Assembly (NCBI RefSeq): GCF_000949425.1
Contig: NZ_CP010976.1
Location: 1,860,001-1,924,000, forward strand
Length of the DNA: 64,000 nt
Source: Paenibacillus sp. IHBB 10380
GTDB lineage: Bacteria; Bacillota; Bacilli; Paenibacillales; Paenibacillaceae
Direction of reading: 5' to 3'
Under the pieces are notes generated by a model. That model did not search any database. It had not been told where the DNA came from and saw nothing but the letters and a program-made list of their open reading frames with translations. Position numbers and translations under genes: made by a program. Below are positions 55,871 to 63,756 of this stretch, one piece after another; within the stretch, counting starts at the first letter, position 1; each line of letters begins with the position of its first letter.

Positions 55871-55899
55871 ATGCTATCACACTCAACTTGCTCCGTCAA
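55871..55899 (-). promoter_or_regulatory. Promoter of the T-box/alaS transcript
   Basis: TTGACG (-35, 55899-55894) and TAGCAT (-10, 55876-55871) are 17 bases apart, placing the start of transcription near 55864, right at the 5' end of the leader. Confidence 0.65.
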
Positions 55900-56148
55900 T
55901 TTAATTCCACTATTTTTTATAAGGTATAAGTCTGTCGATTCTACCATCAGCTTTGGTAATTCGGTTGCTTCGCATCCTCTGACTTTAGCCAAATTATAAT
56001 TCTCCCCAACCTCAATTCCACATTCCTGTTTACCTGTGAAATAATCAGGAGGTACAACAAACTTGGGTGGGGAAGTATCGCCTCCGGAGCGGAGGTGATA
56101 ACCCTTTGTGGCATGATGGATTTTCCCCAGAAATTCGCCCCACTTTTG
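55900..56148. other. Intergenic region, no gene seen
   Basis: No recognisable gene. It separates the alaS promoter from the Tn554-like remnants. Confidence 0.3.
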
Positions 56149-56180
56149 AAAAGGGCAGAAATTAGTTAATCTGCCCTTTT
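56149..56180. terminator. Bidirectional terminator
   Basis: AAAAGGGCAGA and TCTGCCCTTTT form a perfect 11-bp stem. It ends the minus-strand Tn554-like genes. Confidence 0.82.
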
Positions 56181-56220
56181 CTTTGAAGGTTATTGCTTGT
56201 TAAAGAGATAGAGATAGGAT

Positions 56221-56706
56221 TCATTCGTTGATAAACTTCTCAAATTCACTTTTCAGCCAATGCTGATTCTGATATGCAATATACTGTTCCATCCGAATCA
56301 GTAGATCAACCAATTCTGGCTTTGTTAACTGCATATAACGCTGTCTGACTCGATCTATGTCGCGATCCTGTTTTATGTGCTTGAAAGCATCCAGATCATT
56401 ATCTAAGGGCTTAGATGACCTTTTGCGCGGATTATAAACCTTGGTTGTTCTATACTGAAGAAAATGATTATGAAGTTCTTGGTTCTTACGAATTGTGTTT
56501 TGGTGGATACCTATTCCTTCTGGATCAATAACCTTTGATTTGTCCGAAACAGTTCGGTAAGAAACCGTTTTACCCTCTTTAATAAGCGTATCAATTGCTT
56601 TTACACCAAGTTCAAGTGAACGGTTCTTCTTCTTGTCGTAAGATGCTTGAAGCCATTCCAGTTCAGTTGTTTGAGGTGATACGGATTTCCGGCGCATATG
56701 TCTCAT
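56221..56706 (-). CDS. Tn554 TnpC-like protein (DUF6262 type)
   Basis: A 161-residue basic protein. The N-terminal half has a helix-turn-helix look (VSYRTVSDKSKV and GIGIHQNTIRKNQELHNHF) and the C-terminal half is helical (RQRYMQLTKPELVDLLIRME). Small accessory proteins of this kind follow the tyrosine recombinases TnpA/TnpB in Tn554-type transposons. It overlaps the upstream recombinase by 44 bases in another frame, as in those elements. The match is by architecture and context. Confidence 0.65.
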   Translation of the reverse strand: MRHMRRKSVSPQTTELEWLQASYDKKKNRSLELGVKAIDTLIKEGKTVSYRTVSDKSKVIDPEGIGIHQNTIRKNQELHNHFLQYRTTKVYNPRKRSSKPLDNDLDAFKHIKQDRDIDRVRQRYMQLTKPELVDLLIRMEQYIAYQNQHWLKSEFEKFINE

Positions 56707-57424
56707 CCCTTTGAGATTTCTCTATCAGTTGTATTTCCTTAAGTTCGTTTTTAGCTCTATTTTTTGCGATCTTCATTTTCTTTACTTCAAGGAGTAGACC
56801 CAACTGCTCAAATCGTTTTTCACTCTCCTCCGCCCAATTATAAAAGGCGGCTATTTCGTCTTTAAATTCCGGACGCGGAACTTTTGCTCCACATCCGACA
56901 CAAGCCATTTTAGTCGGGCATACGGAGTCAATAGTACATATACCTCCCACTACCTTTGACATGGTTCCTACCTTTTCGCGGTAATCTTCATAAATCTCTT
57001 TAAGCTCTTCCGGTCCCCTAAGAATCCCCTTTTGGATATCGACATATGAAATCCAGTTTTCGTGAAGTGAGTTTATGGATTCGGAAACCTGTTGAGCTGT
57101 GGGTGCAGAATAGTATGAAGTCACCTCAATGTCCTTTTGATGGAGCAGCGTTTTCACAATGTCGACCGGTATTTTTTCCGTTTGAACCGCATGTGTCGCA
57201 AATGCATGTCTCAACAGATGAGCTTTCAAAACAACTTGATTGCCTTCTGCAGATTGAATCACAATACCATGCAAAAGAAAACGAAGGATCGCATTAAGTC
57301 CAGTGAACAAACTCATCCTGATCAAATAGCGATGGATCTGTTTAATGAAGTCGAAGCTGAAGCCGATCCCCTCGTGCCAGAACCAACGGTCGAGATGAAA
57401 CACTACAAATACAAGTTCCGGTAG
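56663..57424 (-). pseudogene. Tn554 TnpB-like tyrosine recombinase, 5' truncated
   Basis: The frame encodes the C-terminal half of a tyrosine recombinase: LKAHLLRHAFATHAVQTEKI, then DIVKTLLHQKDIEVTSYYS with the conserved Arg, His and nucleophile Tyr, followed by a long tail with CPTKMACVGCGAK as in Tn554-type TnpB. The N-terminal arm-binding and core-binding parts are missing and the frame opens without a start near 57424. No TnpA gene is present. A transposition module broken by deletion. Confidence 0.75.
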
Positions 57425-57514
57425 CCGATATATTGAATGGATGCTTTAAAAGTCTGAATCAAAAATGTAATGCTATTTGCCGTGTTATACAAGAAAATAA
57501 AGGAGTTGGTATAG

Positions 57515-58087
57515 TTGTTAAATGTAGCTGCACTCAACAGCTTTAATACTGTGAGTTCAAAAATGGTAAACCAGAAGATTTCGAATTTAGGCGTTTCTTT
57601 TGAAGATGTTCTATCGACACAGGGATCGAAGTCGGTTTTGTCGGAATTGGAGAATAAATTCGGCATTAAGATCAGCGTAAATGCTATACCAAAGACTAAA
57701 GAAGCTGTGAGGAGCGTTTACTCGAATAGTGTTGGTAAAGGTAATGTTACAATCGCTCCAAATATACTAAATAAGATGTCAACAAATCCACAATTGCAAA
57801 AAAAAGTAGAAGCGATAATACAGGATCATTTTGATTCTAGTGTTAACGATAAACCCGGTGATGCCAGTGGTGTCATTATTCATCCGGATGGAACAGTTAC
57901 TTTTTGGGTTATTGGTGATTATTTGACACCTGCTGAAAGGGAAAAGATTCAAAAAGAAGTAGAGGCCGATAAAAAGAAGAAAGCGGAGAAGCTTGAGTCG
58001 TTGAGTAAATTAAGCAGCACTCCCCTCTCTCAATTGGGTCTGGCCAGTTTGGATTCAATGCTGCGAAAAAAGAATCTATTTGCGTAA
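57515..58087 (+). CDS. Conserved hypothetical protein, DUF6033-like
   Basis: A 190-residue protein with no signal peptide or membrane segment. GNVTIAPNILNKMSTNP, DASGVIIHPDGTVTFWVIG and a charged coiled-coil C-terminus (REKIQKEVEADKKKKAEK) recall a family of unknown function widespread in Firmicutes (DUF6033). TTG 57515 after AAAGGAG is the likely start. It lies between the Tn554-like remnant and the repeat cluster and is followed by a terminator. No role is proposed. Confidence 0.7.
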   Translation: MLNVAALNSFNTVSSKMVNQKISNLGVSFEDVLSTQGSKSVLSELENKFGIKISVNAIPKTKEAVRSVYSNSVGKGNVTIAPNILNKMSTNPQLQKKVEAIIQDHFDSSVNDKPGDASGVIIHPDGTVTFWVIGDYLTPAEREKIQKEVEADKKKKAEKLESLSKLSSTPLSQLGLASLDSMLRKKNLFA

Positions 58088-58109
58088 ATAATAAATAAAT
58101 TCTTGAATT

Positions 58110-58153
58110 ACCGCCTGGGTCAATGAGTTATGACCGATTAGGCGGTTTTGTTT
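58110..58153 (+). terminator. Rho-independent terminator
   Basis: ACCGCC and GGCGGT at the base, with GGTCA/TGACC inside, followed by TTTGTTTTT. Confidence 0.72.
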
Positions 58154-58781
58154 TTATCGTATTATCTTCTCATGCATATGTAGAGCTTGCTAGGTGTTCA
58201 CGGTTTGACGCTTACTATTAAAACTTCAACGTACAAATCACCTTGATCACTATATAGGTCATTTTCTAGACCTCTTGGGTTGCCAATGAGGAGTTTAATA
58301 AAAAGAGCAGGATACCGAAGCACCTGCTCATCAATGTGTATTATTTAACTCCCTCCAGTTCCAGAAATCCAGCCTTATGAAGCAAATGCTGTACGGTAAA
58401 CTACGGGGCAATTCCTGGTTGCTCTGTCGGCTGTTTTGGTCGGATTTTTTGCTTTGAAACCGACCCCGAATCCATATTATCCAATTATCTGATGTAGCTT
58501 TCTGTAACGAGCTGCCCACTGGATGGTACCGGATTATCGTAGCGCTCTTAGAAACGTAATTTCCAATCGCTAACTGAAACATTCATCAAAGGGTGGATTC
58601 AGTCAGATGAACACTTGATATTCACTTAGTATCTTCCGGATCAGGCCGGTTCCTCCTCTATTAAATCCCTCGCGATCCTTGTGGACTGTCAAAAGAACTA
58701 CTTACCTTGTGAAACCAAATAACCGGCTATAAAGTCTCTTTAGATACTTTGTAAGTATCAGTAAGTTATAGCACCGCCACA
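58154..58781. other. Intergenic region with a minus-strand gene scrap
   Basis: On the minus strand around 58340-58400 a frame reads FTVQHLLHKAGFLELEGVK and stops, just before a minus-strand terminator (58305-58329). This looks like the end of a lost gene. I see nothing else. Confidence 0.35.
58305..58329 (-). terminator. Minus-strand terminator
   Basis: GAGCAGG and CCTGCTC around an 11-base loop; on the minus strand a TTTTT follows. Confidence 0.65.
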
Positions 58782-58923
58782 ATGTAGGTAACTTTATGTC
58801 AAAATTCTATAATGTAGGCAGTTTAGTGCATTTTAGCGTGACATTAATTTACCTACATAAAAATAAAAAAGCCTGATTTATCAGGCTTTTACAGATACTG
58901 CTTATGTAGGCACTTTAGTGTCA
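58782..58923. repeat. Cluster of four 20-base repeats
   Basis: Copies: ATGTAGGTAACTTTATGTCA (58782-58801, +), ATGTAGGCAGTTTAGTGCAT (58812-58831, +), ATGTAGGTAAATTAATGTCA (58858-58839, -) and ATGTAGGCACTTTAGTGTCA (58904-58923, +). The last reaches the stop codon of the CoiA-like gene. Clusters of short repeats beginning TGT are typical of transposon ends bound by several transposase molecules (Tn7-like), but could also be regulator sites. Confidence 0.65.
58867..58890. terminator. Terminator inside the repeat cluster
   Basis: AAAAGCCTGA and TCAGGCTTTT form a 10-bp stem with a TTTA loop. It can end the CoiA-like gene on the minus strand and lies between repeats 3 and 4. Confidence 0.82.
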
Positions 58924-60204
58924 TTGGATACCCCCCATGACTGCGCGGGCTTGGCTTCGAATGCATTCCAAGCGTTCACGTGTTAAAAGGTTTTTGTTGG
59001 CTATAACCGTTGATAGATATTGCTCTGCTTGAGAGACAGTCATATCATTCTTAAATAGTCTGCTGATTTCCTCATGCAGGAGTGCTTCTAAGGAATCATT
59101 TTTATTCACCGGTATGTTCGTGGTACTGAAACACTTCACTCTCTCTTGTTCTACCTGGTTCTCCCTCAACTGTTGCTGTTCTAAGTCCAGCCGTACACTG
59201 TTGGCCTCTCTTACTATTTCTGTTTCATATTGTAATGATAGAATATTCAACCTCTCTTGCATGGAATCAGTCTCTTCGGGTTCCCACCATGTAAAGCTCT
59301 GTTTAGAATGATCGAGTGATGTAGCCCTTTCAAGTGAAATGGAAGCTCTATAAACATGGTAGCCAAACTTCTTCTGCTTTGCAGGAATAAATCGTTGGAT
59401 GAAAGCATTACCTGCTCCCGGATCGACATATGCAAGGCTAAACACATCAGTTGTTTGAAAGGTCTCTTGACCGAAGTGATTTTGTAAACCAAACCATTCT
59501 CGTAACACAAATGGTTTACCGAAGGTACTGATAAACTCTGTAACAAAAGAACTCCACTGTAGATCAATTTCACTACTTACTGTCATCTGCTGCTCCGCTT
59601 TATAGAAAGAGACCATCGAACGATCCGGTACTTCTGCAAGCCATGATGAATCAATGAAAAAGAACGGTTTGAATCCTGCATCACGATATGTCTCCGAACG
59701 TTTTTGTATGTAGTTGTGATAAGACTCGTCCTGCCGTGATCCCGTGACGTAATCAACGGACCAATTCGTATCGTCTGGAAACGTTAATATAATATCAGGA
59801 ACGATCTTGAGTAATGTCCGGAATAAGTAACCGTCTTGTACAATAACAGAGTGGGGTTTCAACTGACCCTCTAGATATGTACGTATGATAGCGCGTCCCA
59901 CGCGATGTTTTGTCGGTTCTTCCACTGATTGAATACGATTTGTGTAGCGATCGTAGTTATGAGCACTTGGACAGGATTCTCCTTGATGTCTAAAGTGGGG
60001 TGAATTTATTCGAAGAACCATACTCACCGGTTGATTACAACACAGACAAGAAAAGGCCTTTTTTTGGGAGTGGATACGATACTTTCTCTCTAATAGGGAT
60101 ATAATATTTTCTTGTGGCAGCCCCTTCTCACTTTGTTCGAACCACTCTTTTGCGATCAATACATCCTGATCATAAAATTTCGCAACTTCCATATTAGCCT
60201 CCAT
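58921..60204 (-). CDS. CoiA-like nuclease-domain protein
   Basis: A 427-residue protein of the competence CoiA-like family. The N-terminus carries a zinc finger (CLCCNQPV then SPHFRHQGESCPS) and is followed by a nuclease-like core (HRVGRAIIRTYLEG, KIVPDIILTF with the Asp, and WSVDYVTGSRQDESYHNYIQ, KRSETYRDAGFKPFFFID). The C-terminus is helical. Related proteins occur on plasmids and transposons of Bacillus as well as in competence. Two ATGs are possible (60204 or 60192, the latter with GGAGG). Its 3' end lies in the repeat cluster. Confidence 0.75.
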   Translation of the reverse strand: MEANMEVAKFYDQDVLIAKEWFEQSEKGLPQENIISLLERKYRIHSQKKAFSCLCCNQPVSMVLRINSPHFRHQGESCPSAHNYDRYTNRIQSVEEPTKHRVGRAIIRTYLEGQLKPHSVIVQDGYLFRTLLKIVPDIILTFPDDTNWSVDYVTGSRQDESYHNYIQKRSETYRDAGFKPFFFIDSSWLAEVPDRSMVSFYKAEQQMTVSSEIDLQWSSFVTEFISTFGKPFVLREWFGLQNHFGQETFQTTDVFSLAYVDPGAGNAFIQRFIPAKQKKFGYHVYRASISLERATSLDHSKQSFTWWEPEETDSMQERLNILSLQYETEIVREANSVRLDLEQQQLRENQVEQERVKCFSTTNIPVNKNDSLEALLHEEISRLFKNDMTVSQAEQYLSTVIANKNLLTRERLECIRSQARAVMGGIQ

Positions 60205-60297
60205 AATTATTCCTTTGTTTAATTCTTCTACTCTTCATTACAAGTGAAGGAATCTCCCATTTAACTGCAAACTAAGTACAAAAAAAATTTTTCACTT

Positions 60298-61372
60298 GAC
60301 GGATTGTCAAGCCAAGTGCGACAGGGCATCCATGAATGATTCGTGAGCTGTCTTCCAACCTAAGCATTTCCTTGGTCGGTTATTAATGAGATTAAGTGCG
60401 GTTGCTAGTTCATCATCAGTCACCTCAGCGAAGTCTTTGCCCTTAGGAAAGAACTCTCGAAGGAGACCATTTCCATTCTCATTGGAACCACGTTGCCAGG
60501 AGGAATAGGGATCAGCAAAATAGACATCGATGTTGTGAGTGAACTCTAAAGAGGCATAACAGGCAAACTCTTTCCCGCGATCCGTGGTTGCGGTTTGGAA
60601 AGTGCCCTGAGGATACTGAGATGCAGCAACGCCAAAGGCGATCTCCATAGAAAGTGCTGTTCGGTCAGACATTTTAATGGCCGTATATAGTCGTGTCTTT
60701 CGCTCAATCAAGGTTGCAACACATGCCATGCTCTTTCCTCGACTGGAGACAACGGTGTCGAGTTCCCAATGTCCAAATGTCTCGCGGGACCGGATTTCCT
60801 TTGGCCGCTGTTTAATCGACTTACCCACCAGAAAGCGTCCTCGTGTTTCTAACGGTTTACGTCGTTTTCCTTTGTGGCGAAGCATGCTTATCTTTGCACA
60901 TGCTAAACGCCCATCGTATAGCCAACGGTAGATTGTTTTGAAAGAGATCATGGGATTTCCAGTGGTCTTGTACCACTGTGAAATTTGTTCAGGAGACCAC
61001 GTCTGTCGTAGTTTTTCCTCGACTTGCTTGGCTAGTTCCGTTGTCCATTTCCCCACAGGTGTGAAGGATTCTCGTCACTTCTGATAGGATCGTTGAGAGA
61101 CTTCCGCCTCATAACTGCCCTCTACTTGGTTGCGTGTAATCTCACTTGCTACGGTGGAGTGATATCGCCCAATCTCTTGGGCAATGGCACGGACGGTCCA
61201 CCCTTGTCGGTTGAGGATGTCTAGCTGGCTGCGTTCAATTATGCTAAGATGAGTGTAGCTCAGGGTCTGATTCTCCTTGTGAATGGTGTTGTGGTAACTT
61301 CATTCTACACGAATCAGCCATGGGCCGTTTTTATTCTCTTAGCAGCTGTCGAACTTCATATTACAATCCGTC
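60298..61372 (-). mobile_element. IS30-family insertion sequence
   Basis: A 1075-base element bounded by imperfect 27-base inverted repeats: left GACGGATTGTCAAGCCAAGT (60298 on) and right end 61346-61372, whose complement starts GACGGATTGTAATATGAAGT. The transposase is on the minus strand. A second right-type end at 62203-62229 lies beyond a lipoprotein gene, with ACTT on both outer sides. The copy is inactive because of a stop codon. Confidence 0.85.
60307..61263 (-). pseudogene. IS30-family transposase with internal TGA
   Basis: The frame opens near 61263 (CTG in the start position, LSYTHLSIIERSQL), carries an HTH (WTVRAIAQEIGRYHSTVASE) and is stopped by TGA 61077-61075 after QRSYQK. It continues in the same frame (RESFTPVGKWTTEL) through the DDE core: WELDTVVSSRG (D), ATTDRGKEFACY (D) and NENGNGLLREFFPKG (E). 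About 318 residues in all, normal for the family. CGA to TGA is the likely lesion. The part from GTG 61056 alone would lack the DNA-binding domain. Confidence 0.85.
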
Positions 61373-61397
61373 TATTGTTATATATCACGTAATATCA

Positions 61398-62177
61398 CTA
61401 TCTTGTTTTTGAAGTCACTGTTGATATATTCTCTTGAGAAAATTCATACCACGTTACATCCCTTTTAGCATCTTCTTCTTTAACAAAAGCTTTATATGAA
61501 TCTTTAGTAACTAGTTTATTATTGATGTAGTATGCTATGGCGAATGTGGTAATTGATTCATCAGTAGCACTTGATTCATGATAAGCTAAATTGTCAATTT
61601 CACAGGAATTGGTTTGGAATCTTAATTTTCCATATCCGTTGTAAGTTAACCCGCCGCTTAACCATCTAAATGTTCCGTCAGTTTTAAGATCACTTAACTG
61701 GTCGTTTCCAAAAAAGTAGCCATAGACTTCACCGTTCATATAATGCAGGACTTCAACAAAATTTGGATTCTCATCTACTGTTAATCCAAGAACAACTTCA
61801 GGTATTTTGTCACCATCCATATCAAGCACGGCAAAGTGATTTATTTTTATTTTAGATGTAGTTCCATAAATCTCGTTATTAGTTAAAAAATCATTCAAAT
61901 ATACCTTTTTCTTAGTTTCTATGCTGTAAAATTCAATCTTATTTTGCAATACTATCTTATATGCTTCCATTGCTAAACTCTTATTGTTCTCAGGTTTACT
62001 TTCAGAAGGAGTAATATGGGCAGAAGAAGTAATTGTTGGAACACTGGTGTCAGAAATTTTATTACTACTTGAGCTACTGTCATTATTTAGGTTTAAACTG
62101 CTTTTATTGGTGGAACACGCAGTTATTGAAATACTTAACAGAAACATAAGAAGCACACACTTAATTTGTGATTTCAT
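61398..62177 (-). CDS. Putative lipoprotein with a Ca-binding-like loop
   Basis: A 259-residue exported protein with a lipobox SITAC (Cys 21), a Ser/Asn-rich linker (about 22-65) and a globular part with LDMDGDKIPEVVLGL, a DxDGDxxxE loop as in FG-GAP/EF-hand-like calcium sites. Many Bacillus and Paenibacillus lipoproteins of unknown role share this layout. It lies between two right-type IS30 ends, so it may be a passenger gene. Ribosome site GGAGAG precedes the ATG. Confidence 0.8.
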   Translation of the reverse strand: MKSQIKCVLLMFLLSISITACSTNKSSLNLNNDSSSSSNKISDTSVPTITSSAHITPSESKPENNKSLAMEAYKIVLQNKIEFYSIETKKKVYLNDFLTNNEIYGTTSKIKINHFAVLDMDGDKIPEVVLGLTVDENPNFVEVLHYMNGEVYGYFFGNDQLSDLKTDGTFRWLSGGLTYNGYGKLRFQTNSCEIDNLAYHESSATDESITTFAIAYYINNKLVTKDSYKAFVKEEDAKRDVTWYEFSQENISTVTSKTR

Positions 62178-62202
62178 TTAATCTCTCCTCAACTATTTGC
62201 TT

Positions 62203-62229
62203 CTGTCGCACTTCATATTACAATCCGTC
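62203..62229. repeat. Second right-type IS30 terminal repeat
   Basis: CTGTCGCACTTCATATTACA continues to CCGTC and differs at one position from the right end at 61346-61372. It is followed by ACTT, which also precedes the left end at 60298. Confidence 0.8.
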
Positions 62230-62648
62230 ACTTATATAAATGGGATGATATATAGTAATCATTTTATCACAAAGGAATATTATGGATGTATTATTTTAGC
62301 GAATAATATATTGATAGCAAGTTTAAATTCTGATAAATACAAAAACCTCGTAGGTCGCGGTCTTATCTATATCATCTCACTGTCGATTTATGAGAAAATA
62401 CTCCTCCCAGCTTGTCATTCGTAGAATTTATCGCTGAAGTGATAACAAGCTTGTAATGCCGCCGATAGACCACCTGTGGCTTATATATTTCCTCTACGGT
62501 GTCAATTACGGTACGGTCTCCTGTAAGGGGGTGAGACTGACCCTTATGTTTATCGGATTCCCCTCCTCAAACCAGCGAATTGAATTCAGGTTTTTATTTA
62601 TCGAATTGCAGATAAAACTGTATTACAAATGTATCGGTCTTGTCTTAT
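62230..62648. other. Intergenic region, no gene seen
   Basis: AT-rich spacer between the IS30 outer end and the XRE gene. No gene or repeat was found apart from a loose -35-like TTGCAG at 62606. Confidence 0.3.
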
Positions 62649-62665
62649 TGTTTACACTGTAAACA
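62649..62665. promoter_or_regulatory. Palindromic operator candidate (XRE)
   Basis: TGTTTACACTGTAAACA has perfect 7-base arms with a 3-base centre, 12 bases before the XRE start codon. Such sites are common for autoregulated XRE repressors. Confidence 0.5.
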
Positions 62666-62676
62666 GAGGTGTGGCA

Positions 62677-63015
62677 ATGAAGACAGTTCTAAAAGCAGTC
62701 GGTCAACGAGTCAGAGATTTAAGAAAACAGTTGGGTTTATCTCAAGAAGAGCTTGGAGAAAAGGCTGGCTTTCATTTTTCTTATATTGGTGGGGTTGAAC
62801 GTGCCGAGAAAAACATCACGATCGTAAATCTTCAAAAAATTGCAGATGCTCTTGATGTCCCTTTAAATGACTTATTCGTTTATTCAAAATACTCTAAGAC
62901 AACAAATAGAAGTAATGATAAAGATATTTTGTTGAATGATATTGTTGGACGATTATCTACTATGAAAAAAAATGAACTAAACAAAGTTCAATTGTTCCTA
63001 AATGAGTTTTTTTAG
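62677..63015 (+). CDS. XRE-family transcriptional regulator
   Basis: A 112-residue DNA-binding protein. The lambda-repressor-like HTH (about 8-62) is clear in VGQRVRDLRKQLGLSQEELG and FSYIGGVERAEKNITIVNL, followed by a short helical tail. The start is ATG 62677 with AGAGGTG upstream; the longer frame from 62629 is unlikely since it would include the operator. It could be a phage or mobile-element repressor; context is full of mobile DNA. Confidence 0.9.
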   Translation: MKTVLKAVGQRVRDLRKQLGLSQEELGEKAGFHFSYIGGVERAEKNITIVNLQKIADALDVPLNDLFVYSKYSKTTNRSNDKDILLNDIVGRLSTMKKNELNKVQLFLNEFF

Positions 63016-63020
63016 CAAAT

Positions 63021-63062
63021 AATAAAAGAAGCAGCTCTCGTGAGCTGCTTCTTTTATTATTT
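63021..63062. terminator. Bidirectional terminator
   Basis: AATAAAAGAAGCAGCTC pairs perfectly (17 bp) with GAGCTGCTTCTTTTATT, loop TCGT. Confidence 0.9.
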
Positions 63063-63441
63063 TTATTTTAACAACAACTGGTGTTCAAAGAAAATAAAGT
63101 ATTAGACTGAAGTTGTTGATTGGACGCGGTTTATTGGTTACAAAATCGTCAGGTGTAGAAAAATAAGATGTAGACTGAGCTACCGGCAGAGCTCTATAAG
63201 AGACTTGATTCGGAAAATAAAGTATTAGACTGCTTGAATCGTACATACTCGAACCGGCCGCCGCTGTCGGCGCGCCGATTTCAAGCCGGGCCGTATTCGG
63301 AAGCACCAGGAGCGTGTGAACTGCAGCTGCTCGATCTGGCGTACCAGTCTAGAGCTGGCCACCGCCGGGTGCAACCATCGGGAGCTCAAAGTAATTGAAA
63401 CTGCAACAGGGCCAAGGACTTACTGGCTATTTCGTCGTCTG
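63063..63441. other. Region with repeats and a GC-rich scrap
   Basis: It holds the repeats below and, at 63240-63400, a GC-rich stretch unlike its surroundings (for example CCGGCCGCCGCTGTCGGCGC). No frame in it shows a family I recognise. It is probably debris from another source. Confidence 0.4.
63090..63232. repeat. Direct repeats of 20 bases
   Basis: GAAAATAAAGTATTAGACTG occurs identically at 63090-63109 and 63213-63232. A degenerate third copy (GAAAAATAAGATGTAGACTG) lies between them near 63157. A partial match is at 28828. Confidence 0.7.
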
Positions 63442-63756
63442 TTATTTATCCAAAAGTGTAGTTTCTGGAGGGTAGAAACTAGATTGTGTAGTATTGTGAT
63501 CTGTCACTGTCCATGGTTTACTTACGAGTGTACCGTCTGAACGCTGTACACTATATTCTGAAACCAATATATATTTAGACCATGCGACATTATAGTTTTT
63601 ATCATTGATGATTGAATGTTCTTGCGTTGTTTCAGTCATTTGTATGGTTGTATGACTTACAGTTGTTTCTAGTTGCTCTGTGTATTGATAAGATAAACTA
63701 GCAGCTACATTAAAACGCCCCTCCTTACCAAATTGAAACCCTGCGTCTACCCCAAT
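63442..63756 (-). pseudogene. C-terminal fragment of a beta-rich secreted protein, possibly a pore-forming toxin
   Basis: On the minus strand an open frame without a start encodes FGKEGRFNVAASLSYQYTEQ, then a Thr/Ser-rich alternating stretch (LETTVSHTTIQMTETTQEHS) and NVAWSKYILVSEYSVQRSDG, ending at 63442. Alternating polar/hydrophobic residues of this kind are usual in the membrane hairpins of aerolysin-type or related toxins. The 5' part is replaced by Tn554-like DNA of the opposite strand. Family match is a guess. Confidence 0.45.

Noticed and set aside
58331..58582. 83-residue minus-strand ORF
   Set aside because: The more protein-like peptide (QHLLHKAGFLELEG) is in another frame and is only a fragment, so no gene is called.
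63316..63540. 74-residue plus-strand ORF with several Cys
   Set aside because: No ribosome site, crosses from the GC-rich scrap into the antisense of the toxin-like frame.
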